A stretch of 64,000 nucleotides of DNA. Source: Bacteroidota bacterium. Lineage in GTDB: Bacteria > Bacteroidota > Bacteroidia > UKL13-3. Each line of letters opens with the position of its first letter. Within the stretch, counting starts at the first letter, position 1. The stretch is taken from contig CANNQU010000001.1 of NCBI GenBank assembly GCA_947507965.1, positions 1 through 64,000 of the forward strand. The letters run 5' to 3'. A program made the translations under genes and the position numbers. Below are positions 1 through 9,306 of this stretch, one piece after another. A model generated the notes under the pieces. It was not told the origin of the DNA. It saw nothing but the letters and a program-made list of their open reading frames with translations, and did no database searches.

Positions 1-98
1 CATGTCATCAAAAAAAGAAAAAAAGATGACCAGATTATTAAAACCCCATAGATAGTAAAATGCTGTGAGTCAAAGGCTTCCAAAGGTTCTTTCAACAC

Positions 99-140
99 AG
101 GATTAAATCGCACCTCCGAGACGGAGCTGCGTTTAATCCT
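99..140. repeat. imperfect palindrome, REP-like or hairpin
   Basis: The arms AGGATTAAA (99-107) and TTTAATCCT (132-140) pair exactly. An inner stem (110-118 with 122-130, one mismatch) closes on a 3-nt loop. No T-tract follows on either strand, so an intrinsic terminator is unlikely. A dispersed REP-like palindrome or the 3' structure of the neighbouring transcript are both possible. No second copy was seen in this window. Confidence 0.55.
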
Positions 141-145
141 TATAT

Positions 146-160
146 GTTAACGCCAGTGGG
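146..160. repeat. left arm of inverted repeat flanking the toxin-antitoxin pair
   Basis: GTTAACGCCAGTGGG here is the inverted complement, with one mismatch, of CCCATTGGCGTTAAC at 671-685. The two arms enclose the toxin-antitoxin genes (162-625) closely on both sides, suggesting cassette or element boundaries. No transposase or integrase is visible. Confidence 0.6.
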
Positions 161-161
161 G

Positions 162-431
162 TTATGGGAATTGGTTGTAAATGTCTTTTCTATGAGCAAT
201 CACAATTAATCGAATTGTGCTTTCAGATATTCGCTCGATTCCAATTCTATAATCACCAAGTCGATATCTGTAATAAACTTTAAAACCAGTAAGCTTTTTT
301 ATGTTCGCAAGTTCGTTTAGTGAATCTATTGTTTCAAGCGTTGAAATAATTTTTTCTATTTTTGGGAAAAGTGATTTATCGCTTAGTTTCTCTAAGGATT
401 TTTCAAATGACTTGTCAAACTCAACAATCAT
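162..431 (-). CDS. RelE/ParE-superfamily toxin
   Basis: This 89-residue protein has the size and layout of RelE/ParE-fold mRNA-interferase-type toxins: a helical N-terminus (FDKSFEKSLEKL) and a C-terminal beta core with YYRYRLGDYRIG followed by IAHRKDIY, where such toxins keep their basic and aromatic residues. RelE toxins cleave mRNA on the ribosome; ParE members poison gyrase, and the sequence alone does not separate the two. Its ATG overlaps the end of the upstream antitoxin gene by 4 bp (ATGA), typical of coupled toxin-antitoxin translation. Family call strong, target inferred. Confidence 0.85.
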   Translation of the reverse strand: MIVEFDKSFEKSLEKLSDKSLFPKIEKIISTLETIDSLNELANIKKLTGFKVYYRYRLGDYRIGIERISESTIRLIVIAHRKDIYNQFP

Positions 432-625
432 TTTGATTTCAATTTCTTCAAAATTGTAGACTTTGAAACTGTTTTGCCGGTTTTTGCCTTATCCATCAAG
501 GTTCCTAGCATTAAATCTTCATATTGATCATCTTTCATATCAACAACATTTCCACCTAACTTTTTTGCTAGTTCAGATAAAAGCTTATTGCTATGTTTGT
601 CTGCGTGGATTAAAATAGTACTCAT
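428..625 (-). CDS. antitoxin partner of the RelE-type toxin
   Basis: This small 65-residue protein is encoded directly upstream of the toxin and overlaps it by 4 bp. The N-terminus (MSTILIHADKHSNKLLSELAKKLGG) could form a short DNA-binding strand-helix, and the acidic middle plus lysine-rich C-terminus fits a toxin-neutralising tail. I do not recognise a named antitoxin superfamily; the role is inferred from size, order and overlap with a credible toxin. Antitoxin-first order allows autoregulation by the complex, which is usual for type II modules. Confidence 0.75.
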   Translation of the reverse strand: MSTILIHADKHSNKLLSELAKKLGGNVVDMKDDQYEDLMLGTLMDKAKTGKTVSKSTILKKLKSK

Positions 626-670
626 GATGTAAAAATAAAGAAAATTTTCGAATCACGGAAAATGGTTGTT

Positions 671-685
671 CCCATTGGCGTTAAC
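671..685. repeat. right arm of inverted repeat flanking the toxin-antitoxin pair
   Basis: CCCATTGGCGTTAAC is the inverted partner (14 of 15 positions) of 146-160. It lies 45 bp upstream of the antitoxin start. The rest of 686-900 shows no gene, and no convincing terminator for the giant gene that ends at 901. Confidence 0.6.
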
Positions 686-900
686 TTACTTATAGAGGAC
701 GGTTTTTAACTATGGGTTTCCTCCTAGCAACACCTCGTTACGAATATAGAAGGAAGTTTTTATTTCTTGCGGTTTTCTTTTAGCTAGCATTAATCTAGAC
801 CCGGATTCTTAATATATACTGATTGATGAGGGTGAATTATCCTACTGCCTGTGAACGAAGTGGTGTGCGTAAGCAAAATCCATGTAGCGCCCTACCCCTC

Positions 901-3900
901 CTAACGCAGCAACATCACCGTTCCCTTGGCATGAAAAGATTGTTCACTTGCAAATTTGCCTTCCAATACCCAAACATAGGTATCCATCTGGCACGCTTTG
1001 GCGTTATACGTTCCATCCCACCCTACTTCAGGATCGGTGGTTAAAAATACCAATTCACCCCACCGGTCGTAAATACTAAATTTATAGCCTTTGGCGGTAA
1101 TGCCGTAACCCTCCGGTTTAAACACGTCATTTACTTTATTATTATCGGGTGTAAAGGCATTTGGAACATGCAATTGTCCTCCCGCAATTACGTTGATATA
1201 ATCGATGTATTGGGCCGAGTCGGAACAGCCTTTGTCGGTAAATGCGATGAGCTTCACGGTATAAAGCCCTGCGCGTGTAAAGTTAATAATAGGGTTCTTT
1301 GCCGTATCCGTTATTGTAATTCCGGCAAGTTTATTGGTAATAATCCAACGATAGGTAACCGCATGGATTGAATAATTCTTAAATGCAACATCTCCTTTGG
1401 GGAGATAGCTTACCAGCGGCCCTCCCGCGAAACTTGCGATAGGATTTTCATATACTTCAATGAAATCCGTCATCACCGTATCATCGATACCACTGATGCC
1501 GTAAGCTTTAAGCCGTACCGTGTATCTACCAGCATTCTGATAGGCATGAATAGGATTGGTTTGGAGCGACGAATTACCATCGCCAAATTCCCAGAAATAA
1601 CTAAGAGCATTGGTGCTTGTATTGGTAAAGGTTACGACAAGTGGCACGCATCCCGAGTTAACATCAACGGTAAACTTCGATACGGGCAGGTAGGGCGTAA
1701 TACGCACCCATTGAAAAGCCGAATCAGAGCAGAAACCATTCGTGACGATAAGAAGTACCTTATACGTTCCCGTGTCAAGGTATGAATGCGAATCATCTTT
1801 GTTGGTGGAGGTGGCACCATCACCGAAATTCCAGAGATAGGTTACCGCTACCGTAAAGGTACTGGTATTGGTAAAATTAACTTTTGAAGCAGGTAGTGCC
1901 TGCTGTATTGGACTTGCCGTAAAACTGGCTTGGGGCACTTCAATTGCATTAATAAGATTCACCTTTTTAATGGTATCGATGCAGCCATTGAAGCCAATGG
2001 CCACTAGCATGACCGTAAATTTCCCCGCAGCAGTATAGGTATGCGTCGGGTTTTTAATAGAGCTTGCAAAACCGTCGCCGAAATACCAGATGAGGCTGGA
2101 AGCATTCTCTGATGAATCGGTGAAATTAACCGTTAACGGCACACAACCTGAGAGTGGAGCGGCTTTGAGTTTTGCATGAACTAAAACGGGCACGATTACC
2201 ACTTTGGAAATCGTATCCTTACAGCCATAAAATGAGGTAACAATGAGCGTGGCCGTATATATTGAATCGGTAAATCGAGCCGGAACAAAATCGTGAATCG
2301 GATTTCTTGCGGTGTCGGTGGTTCCATCGCTAAACTTCCATAAATACGTAAACCCGTTGATTGAAAAATCGGTGAATTTAAATCGCGAATTACCGCAGAG
2401 CACCGGCTGTGAAAAATTGAAATTGGCTTTCGGCTTCGCATAAACGGTTATTGGATATCGCGTGGTGTCGGCACAGCCAAAGGCATTATAGGCAAGCATC
2501 ATCATCGAATATACCACAGTAACATTTAGGTTATTGGTGTAAGTATGGGTTACGCTTTTCGTGGTATCAGTATAGCCATCGCCAAAATACCATTCGTATC
2601 GTACGGCGCCGGTGGTCATATTGCTAAATTGAACATTTAATGGAGTGCATCCTGAGGCGTTGCTTACATTAACAATCCCATTCGGGTATGACTTCACTCG
2701 TATCGTTCTTCTCATCGTGTCAGTACAACCCCACTGGCTTGTACTGACCAGCGTTATCGTATAGGTAGTGTCGGTGAAAAAATAATGCACCGGATTTATT
2801 TGCGTAGAGAACGTACCATCACCAAAATTCCAAAGGAAAGAAGTGGCCGCGATGCTCATGTTTAAAAGTTGCACTCGCAGTGGGCTGCACCCCGAGTCGG
2901 GTGCCATAGCGAAGTCGGCCAGTGGCTTAGGCTTCACTTCAATAATTTTGGTCACCGTATCACCCACGCAACCGTTTGCCGAAATAGATACCATCTTAGG
3001 ATAATAGTAAACCGGTGCATACGTGGTGTTGAGATAATAATGTGTTGCATTCTTTGTCGTATCGGTGGTGCCATCACCAAAATCCCAATAATACTTTTTA
3101 CCGTTGATACTATTATTTACAAACTGAACAGGAAAATTATAACACCCGTTGGACGGGATAACAGAAAACGAATCAATGGGTTTAGGATGCACCAGCAATT
3201 GCTGTATCGAAGTATCGATACATCCATGCTCACTAGTTGCAACGAGCTTAATGCGGTAACTCGTGTCTTGTAATCGCGAACTCACAAACGCTATCGTTTC
3301 ATTTCTGTTGAGAGACGTTCTACCATTGCCGAAATCCCAATAAAATGTCATATTGTTAATACTACCGGTATCATTAGGATAAGAGGTATTGGTGAACGTA
3401 ATTACCGCCGAACTGCAGGTGGTGGTATCGCTCATTATAAAACGCGATTTAGGTTTAGGATATACCCTAATTTGCTTGGTTATCGTATCGGCACACCCGT
3501 AATTGGTAGTTGCTATTAACCTTACCTGGTAGGTGGTATCCTTGGTAATCGATGCCGCAAATACGACCGCGGTATCCTTATTAAAAGAAGTAACACCATT
3601 TCCAAAATTCCATTTAAACGACATCACGCTGATGGGTTGCCCGTTTCCATTGATGGACGTGTTAGTAAAGAAAACTTTAAACGGCCCACAGCTGTCCGCA
3701 CGACTTACGGTGAAATTGGCTTTCGCTTTGGGATGCACAGTTACCGTTTTTATGATGGTATCGGTGCAATTATGGTTGCTATAGACAATAAGTTTCACGT
3801 TGTAAAAGGTATCATTCGTATTACCTGCAATAAAAGTAACTACATTATTCGTAAGAGTGGAGACTATCCCATTTCCAAAATCCCATTTAAAAGTCATGGC

Positions 3901-6900
3901 ACTTAAGGGTAATCCATTCCCATTGATAGAGGTGTTGGTAAACGAAACGGTAAATGGGCCACAACTATCCAAACGACTTAAACTAAAATTAGCTACCGGT
4001 TTCGGATAAATGGTTATTGGCTTGATAATGGTGTCCTTGCAACTTAGAGCCGAAGTTACAATTAACCGAACATTAAAAATGGTGTCGTTCAGCGTGTTAT
4101 TTACAAAGGAATGTATCGGATTAATTGCTGTGGATGTTGCCCCATCGCCAAAGCTCCATGCCGAACTTACAGCCCCCTGGGTGTTATTTAAAAGTTGTAT
4201 TGATGCAGGCGTGCATCCGGTTAAGTTATTCGCCGTAAAATCGGCTATGGGTCTAGCCCTCACCGTTATTTGTTTTATGGTGGTATCACCATAGCAACCA
4301 TAGATACTTCTGGAAACCATTTTTACCGTATAGGTTGTGTCCAACAAATATCGGCCGGTGAAGATATGAACCGGACTTATCACCGTATCGGTTGCACCAT
4401 CCCCAAAAAACCAATAATATTTGCTTCCATTATAGGTTAGATTATTAAACGTTACCTGAAACGGACTACAACCCGATGTTGTGGAACTAAATGAATCGAT
4501 TGGATTTGGATATACCCTATATCGGCTGCGTATCGTATCCGGACACCCGTGTGAGCTATAGGCAATGAGCATAATGGTATATACGGTATCATTCCGTTTG
4601 GCAGCAGTATATGTTGTTGTTGGATGACGCAACGTACTGGTAAGTCCGTTTCCAAAATTCCAAAAGAACGTCATACCATTAATCGATCCGGTATCGCGAG
4701 GGAAGGAGGTATTGGTGAAAGCAACGGTTGCCGGCCCGCATCGGGCCGTATCTGGCTTTGTAAATTGTGCTTTCGGCATGGCATACACCGTAACCTGCTT
4801 GAACATGGTATCAGGGCATCCATAATTACTAAAAGAAATCAATCGAATATTATAAACGGTATCACGCAGTGGAGAAGCATTGAAAACCACGGCCGTGTCT
4901 TTTGCCGTAGCGGTGATGCCATTGCCAAAATTCCAGCGGAAGGTCATCACACTAATCCCAAGGCTATTTCCAGGGGTTGAAGAGTTGGTAAACTGCACAC
5001 GTAATGGACCGCAGCTATCGGCAAGCGACATACTGAAATTAGCTTTACAATTCGGGTGTACCACCAAGGTCTTGCTTATCGTATCCACACAATTATGCTT
5101 GGTATAAGCATACAGTTTCACTCTGTACGTGGTGTCCTTGGTGAGTGAAGCTAAAAACTGAACGGTGGTATCTCGCGCATTGGATACGATTCCATTGCCA
5201 AAATTCCATTGGAAGTGCATGGTGTAAATACTCTCCGTGTCGCCAGGAGAGGAAAGGTTCGTGAATCGCACCCGAAAGGGACCGCAGCTATCGGTTCTAC
5301 TTAAACTAAAATTAGCCAAAGGTTTCGGCCTAACATGAACGGGCATGATGAGCGTATCGTCGCAACCTTTGATATTATATGAAATAAGCCGAACATTATA
5401 TACCGAATCTTTCGTTGAATTATTAAAGAAGGTATGGGTAGGGTTTCGGTTGGTATCAATGGAGCTCGTATCATTGAAATACCATTTATAGGTTACAGAG
5501 CCCGAAGAGGTATTGACGAAATGCACCGTAAAAGGATTACAGCTATCCAAACTAAAAGCAGAGAAATTGGCGATAGGATCAATGAAGGTGCGTACCGATA
5601 AATTATACGTATCCTGCAAACAAAGATTGGTGTTTGCCGCAATCAAACGGATTTGCAGTAGTTTATTATCCATTTTCACCAAGGTATCGGGTAATACCGA
5701 ATTGGTTGACATGAGAATACCATTCACATACCATTGATACGTATTGCTATTGGTTGATTGATTTATAAAATGAAAACTGTAGGGAGCACATACCGCTGTA
5801 TCATTAACAGCAAATAATGCTTTAGGCTTGGGCTTTACCAAAACCGTAAGACTGGTTGAATCCATACAACCATGAATGGTATAGGCAAGAAGCTTCACGG
5901 TAAAGGTACCAAACGTAAGATATGAATGTTGTTGTGTGGCATTGCCAATGACCGTTGTATTTGCCGTTCCATCACCCCATTTCCAGATAAAGGAAGTGGC
6001 CCGTGTACTGGTATTGGTAAACACAAAAGGCTGAAACATACACTTGCTATTGGTATCAATCGTAAAGGAAGGATTAGGGAGTGTGTCAATGATAATATGT
6101 GCTGTATCGTAAGCCAAACAACCTCTGTTGGTGGTAGCCCGTAAAATTACCGTATAACTACCTGCTGCACCATAGGAGTAGGTTGTATTTTTGGTAAACA
6201 CATCGAAGCTTCCATTTCCTGTATAATCCCATGCCCATTGGGTTACCAGATCACCACCTAAAACATAAGAAGAATCAATCAGTGAAGTTATCTGTCCAAA
6301 ACAATTGGCGGATACTTTAATTTTTGCTTTCGGATTATAGCGCACCCTTACCGAATCGATATATGTCGTTGGGCATCCAAAATTATTAAATGCGGTGAGC
6401 TTTACGGCATACGTTCCGGGCGAGGCGAACGTGTGTATGGTGTCTTTTGAATTAGAGAAACTGCCGTCGCCGAAATCCCATAAATACCCGGTTATAATGG
6501 ATAGGCTAACCACACTATTGCCGAAAAATGAAATGGAACGGCCATTGCAATTATTGGGAAATGGGGTATAGGAATACGATACCGACGGCCGTTCTTTGAC
6601 AAAAACATTTTTTGTAACATTATAGGAGCATCCGCCTTGTGTAAATGCCGTTAGTGTTATTTTTTTCCAACCCGAAGTGGTGAATCTATAACTGAAATAC
6701 CTAGTAGACGAAGACCCTAACACGATATTGGTAATGGAGTCCTTATAGGAAAAAGAGACGAACGCATCATTAATTATCGCACCTATAAACTTGGTTGAGT
6801 CGGCGTTAAAATGCGTACTGTCGCCAAAGCACACGGTATCCGTACGATAATCAGCGAGCCCTACACTATGCACAATTATTACGGCCTGGTCAGAGTCGGT

Positions 6901-8580
6901 ACCACAAGTATCCGTAATTTTGAGCTTTACCGTATAGCTACCCGTATTATAGGTTTTTGCCGCAGGGTTAGCCAAAATAGATGAGGTTCCATCGCCAAAA
7001 TCCCAGAGATAATGAGCATACGGTGAGACCTTGGTGGACTGATTAAAAGCAGTTATTGTAAACGGTTCACAGCCATTTCCCAAGGGCATAATTTTCGCCT
7101 CGGGGGTTTCATAAACTTCAATGATAACCCATGCGGAAACGGTATCACAAGGGTTCGTTACCACACATCTCACCACATAAATTCCGGCACGATAAAACGT
7201 ATGAGTAACCGTTCTTGCGGTATCATATCGCGATTGTCCGTTGGAGGTGTCCGCTAAATCCCATTGTCGGCGACGAAGCAGTAAATTGGTCGTTACCGTA
7301 TCCGTAAATGTCACCGTTAATGGCTTACATCCCAATTTACTGGAAAATGTAATACCGGCGGTGGGGTTTGTTACGGCATATACATTCAGAAAAAAAGTAT
7401 CGGCTTTGCACGGATTACTGTCAATTAAAAAAACACGATACTTCCCAGGCTGGCTATAGGTATGCGTTTGGTTTGTTTTTTGAAGGATCCATCCGGTATT
7501 GGTTCCATCGCCAAAATCCCAATAGTAGAGTCGTGTACCTGGAACACAATTAAGATTGGAATTGTTTTGAAACACAAATGCATTTCCTACCTTAGGCAAA
7601 CAGGTAACCGTATCGGCTACCCCTATCTGTGCCAAGTCTTTATCATACAAAAACACCGACGACCAAGAAGCAATCGAGTTCCCACAATTATTCTTGGAGG
7701 TTAAAGTAACCGTTTTAACGCACGTACCTTGAAACGTTGCACTTTTATAAATATGATAAATGGTATCATTGAAGGTAGAGGCCCCTAAGGTATCGGCCGT
7801 GCCATCGCCCCAGTCCCAAATAAAACGAGTGCTTCCTGAAGTATTATATGAGTTGTTTACAAACCGAACTGCAAAGGGCAAACAGCCGCTATTGGTACCT
7901 ACCGGCGGACCAATAATACCGGCCGACGGGATACGTTCGTTATTCACAATTCCATTAATCGTATCGGTGCATCCTCCGGAGGTGGAAATAATTTTAATAT
8001 TGTAGCTACCTAAAGTGGAATAGGAATGATTGAAGAAAATATTCGGAGAAAATACCGTCCCCGTTGAATCAGGGGTGCCATCGCCCCAAATAATTCGGTA
8101 GCCATAAAGCGTATCTTCAACACTGAGCTGCAAGAGATACACTAAGTTAGAGCCCAACTGCGTGATGCAATTAAACCATTGAGGGGAATACGTCAACGTG
8201 AAATTTCCATCAAAAATTCGAGGCTTGTTCGTTGTCACCAATACCGACTGCGTTGTGGAATCTCTGCAGGTAGTATCGTTGGGCGATTTTGCCACCAGAC
8301 TGATGAAATAAGTTCCAGGAATATTGAAAAATCTAGACTTTGTGACCAATCCTATGGAGGAGTCGGTTAAGACGCCATTGATATACCAATAATATTTAGA
8401 GATGGCGCTATCAACCCCGGTGGAAATGTTGGACAAGGAAACGCCACGAGGTATACCACAGCTATGCGATTGAGTTATAGAAAAATTCGCGGTAACATTC
8501 GGGCAGGCTGCTTCAAGGGTGCTAAACCGAAATAAAAACAAGACAACAAATAATACGTAAAACTTATAAGATTTATGCAT
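901..8580 (-). CDS. giant PKD-repeat surface protein with T9SS type B sorting domain
   Basis: The 2559-residue product starts with a signal peptide (residues about 1-24, cleavage near LEA-A). It continues as roughly 28 PKD-like beta-sandwich repeats of about 85-95 residues, most carrying the WxFGDG or WxFGNG signature. The last ~90 residues form a gliding-motility/CHU_C-type T9SS type B domain (VPNAFTPDNNKVNDVF, then YDRWGELVF and GWDGTYN). Such proteins are exported by T9SS and act as adhesins or stalks at the cell surface; no enzymatic domain is visible. Residues about 1085-1525 and 1525-1963 are a tandem duplication of a five-domain block. It is transcribed alone from a box 29 nt upstream. 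Confidence 0.93.
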   Translation of the reverse strand: MHKSYKFYVLFVVLFLFRFSTLEAACPNVTANFSITQSHSCGIPRGVSLSNISTGVDSAISKYYWYINGVLTDSSIGLVTKSRFFNIPGTYFISLVAKSPNDTTCRDSTTQSVLVTTNKPRIFDGNFTLTYSPQWFNCITQLGSNLVYLLQLSVEDTLYGYRIIWGDGTPDSTGTVFSPNIFFNHSYSTLGSYNIKIISTSGGCTDTINGIVNNERIPSAGIIGPPVGTNSGCLPFAVRFVNNSYNTSGSTRFIWDWGDGTADTLGASTFNDTIYHIYKSATFQGTCVKTVTLTSKNNCGNSIASWSSVFLYDKDLAQIGVADTVTCLPKVGNAFVFQNNSNLNCVPGTRLYYWDFGDGTNTGWILQKTNQTHTYSQPGKYRVFLIDSNPCKADTFFLNVYAVTNPTAGITFSSKLGCKPLTVTFTDTVTTNLLLRRRQWDLADTSNGQSRYDTARTVTHTFYRAGIYVVRCVVTNPCDTVSAWVIIEVYETPEAKIMPLGNGCEPFTITAFNQSTKVSPYAHYLWDFGDGTSSILANPAAKTYNTGSYTVKLKITDTCGTDSDQAVIIVHSVGLADYRTDTVCFGDSTHFNADSTKFIGAIINDAFVSFSYKDSITNIVLGSSSTRYFSYRFTTSGWKKITLTAFTQGGCSYNVTKNVFVKERPSVSYSYTPFPNNCNGRSISFFGNSVVSLSIITGYLWDFGDGSFSNSKDTIHTFASPGTYAVKLTAFNNFGCPTTYIDSVRVRYNPKAKIKVSANCFGQITSLIDSSYVLGGDLVTQWAWDYTGNGSFDVFTKNTTYSYGAAGSYTVILRATTNRGCLAYDTAHIIIDTLPNPSFTIDTNSKCMFQPFVFTNTSTRATSFIWKWGDGTANTTVIGNATQQHSYLTFGTFTVKLLAYTIHGCMDSTSLTVLVKPKPKALFAVNDTAVCAPYSFHFINQSTNSNTYQWYVNGILMSTNSVLPDTLVKMDNKLLQIRLIAANTNLCLQDTYNLSVRTFIDPIANFSAFSLDSCNPFTVHFVNTSSGSVTYKWYFNDTSSIDTNRNPTHTFFNNSTKDSVYNVRLISYNIKGCDDTLIMPVHVRPKPLANFSLSRTDSCGPFRVRFTNLSSPGDTESIYTMHFQWNFGNGIVSNARDTTVQFLASLTKDTTYRVKLYAYTKHNCVDTISKTLVVHPNCKANFSMSLADSCGPLRVQFTNSSTPGNSLGISVMTFRWNFGNGITATAKDTAVVFNASPLRDTVYNIRLISFSNYGCPDTMFKQVTVYAMPKAQFTKPDTARCGPATVAFTNTSFPRDTGSINGMTFFWNFGNGLTSTLRHPTTTYTAAKRNDTVYTIMLIAYSSHGCPDTIRSRYRVYPNPIDSFSSTTSGCSPFQVTFNNLTYNGSKYYWFFGDGATDTVISPVHIFTGRYLLDTTYTVKMVSRSIYGCYGDTTIKQITVRARPIADFTANNLTGCTPASIQLLNNTQGAVSSAWSFGDGATSTAINPIHSFVNNTLNDTIFNVRLIVTSALSCKDTIIKPITIYPKPVANFSLSRLDSCGPFTVSFTNTSINGNGLPLSAMTFKWDFGNGIVSTLTNNVVTFIAGNTNDTFYNVKLIVYSNHNCTDTIIKTVTVHPKAKANFTVSRADSCGPFKVFFTNTSINGNGQPISVMSFKWNFGNGVTSFNKDTAVVFAASITKDTTYQVRLIATTNYGCADTITKQIRVYPKPKSRFIMSDTTTCSSAVITFTNTSYPNDTGSINNMTFYWDFGNGRTSLNRNETIAFVSSRLQDTSYRIKLVATSEHGCIDTSIQQLLVHPKPIDSFSVIPSNGCYNFPVQFVNNSINGKKYYWDFGDGTTDTTKNATHYYLNTTYAPVYYYPKMVSISANGCVGDTVTKIIEVKPKPLADFAMAPDSGCSPLRVQLLNMSIAATSFLWNFGDGTFSTQINPVHYFFTDTTYTITLVSTSQWGCTDTMRRTIRVKSYPNGIVNVSNASGCTPLNVQFSNMTTGAVRYEWYFGDGYTDTTKSVTHTYTNNLNVTVVYSMMMLAYNAFGCADTTRYPITVYAKPKANFNFSQPVLCGNSRFKFTDFSINGFTYLWKFSDGTTDTARNPIHDFVPARFTDSIYTATLIVTSFYGCKDTISKVVIVPVLVHAKLKAAPLSGCVPLTVNFTDSSENASSLIWYFGDGFASSIKNPTHTYTAAGKFTVMLVAIGFNGCIDTIKKVNLINAIEVPQASFTASPIQQALPASKVNFTNTSTFTVAVTYLWNFGDGATSTNKDDSHSYLDTGTYKVLLIVTNGFCSDSAFQWVRITPYLPVSKFTVDVNSGCVPLVVTFTNTSTNALSYFWEFGDGNSSLQTNPIHAYQNAGRYTVRLKAYGISGIDDTVMTDFIEVYENPIASFAGGPLVSYLPKGDVAFKNYSIHAVTYRWIITNKLAGITITDTAKNPIINFTRAGLYTVKLIAFTDKGCSDSAQYIDYINVIAGGQLHVPNAFTPDNNKVNDVFKPEGYGITAKGYKFSIYDRWGELVFLTTDPEVGWDGTYNAKACQMDTYVWVLEGKFASEQSFHAKGTVMLLR

Positions 8581-8609
8581 TGTTACAACGAAATGGATGG
8601 AATTGACTA

Positions 8610-8617
8610 CAAAAGTA
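8610..8617 (-). promoter_or_regulatory. -7 promoter box, giant PKD gene
   Basis: TACTTTTG on the minus strand matches the Bacteroidota TAnnTTTG element and lies 29 nt upstream of the ATG at 8580. Confidence 0.55.
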
Positions 8618-8661
8618 TAACAAAAAAATAGGATAATTGCGACAAATCCTATATCTAACAG

Positions 8662-9306
8662 CTATTTTTTTATAGCACAATAGATACCATCACGCACGGG
8701 CAGGAGTAATTTCTCGATTCTTTGATCATTGAATATGAAGGTATTGAAGTTTTGGATGGCAATCGTATCTTTGTCATTATCAGCTATAGTAGAGGCCGTT
8801 ACCTTACCACTCCAGAGTACATTATCGGTGAGGATAACACCTCCTGAACGCACACGGTCAATTACCATACCGTAGTAATTTAGATAGTTCCCTTTATCAG
8901 CGTCAATAAACACCAAATCCCACAAACGGTTTAACGTGGGTATTATTTCTAAGGCATTTCCGGTATGTTTTAAAATATGATCGGCGTAGGCCGACTTCTT
9001 AAAATATCTTTTGGCTATTTCATTTAATTCTTCATTATTGTCGATGGTATGCAATTCGCCTTCAGCAACCATTCCTTCGGCCAGGCATAATGCCGAGTAG
9101 CCGGTATAGGTTCCGATCTCTAAGATATACTTTGGCCGAAGCAATTTGCTTATGAAACTCAACACGCGCCCTTGCATTTTTCCGCTGAGCATTCGAGGCA
9201 TTAGTACATTCATGTTTGTTTCCCTATCGAGCTCCTGTAACAGTAATGGTTCCGTCTCGGTATGCATTTCAGCATAACGTTCTATTTCCGGTGGAAGAAA
9301 ATTCAT
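8662..9306 (-). CDS. class I SAM-dependent O-methyltransferase
   Basis: The 214-residue protein has the AdoMet-binding motif ILEIGTYTGYSALCLAEG (motif I), an acidic residue after the next strand (HTIDNNEE), and FIDADKGNYLNYY, the metal/catechol-binding segment of the cation-dependent COMT/CCoAOMT-like family (Pfam Methyltransf_3). It likely methylates a small hydroxylated substrate in the cytoplasm; the substrate cannot be read from sequence. Its start overlaps the GNAT gene by 4 bp (ATGA), so the two are translationally coupled. Length is normal for the family. Confidence 0.9.
   Translation of the reverse strand: MNFLPPEIERYAEMHTETEPLLLQELDRETNMNVLMPRMLSGKMQGRVLSFISKLLRPKYILEIGTYTGYSALCLAEGMVAEGELHTIDNNEELNEIAKRYFKKSAYADHILKHTGNALEIIPTLNRLWDLVFIDADKGNYLNYYGMVIDRVRSGGVILTDNVLWSGKVTASTIADNDKDTIAIQNFNTFIFNDQRIEKLLLPVRDGIYCAIKK

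Noticed and set aside
146-685. Integron gene cassette with attC ends
   Set aside because: The arms are inverted, not direct, and GTTAACG does not match the standard GTTRRRY core; no integrase seen. Kept only as one possible explanation of the repeat.
823-8370. Many 60-135-codon open frames on the plus strand (and on other minus frames) across the giant PKD gene
   Set aside because: They are antisense or out-of-frame reflections of a repetitive coding sequence, share no family motif and lack promoter boxes.
901-8580. Could the regular DNA repeats be a CRISPR array or satellite?
   Set aside because: They encode one continuous 2559-codon frame of PKD domains; repeat units are about 260-285 bp and diverged.
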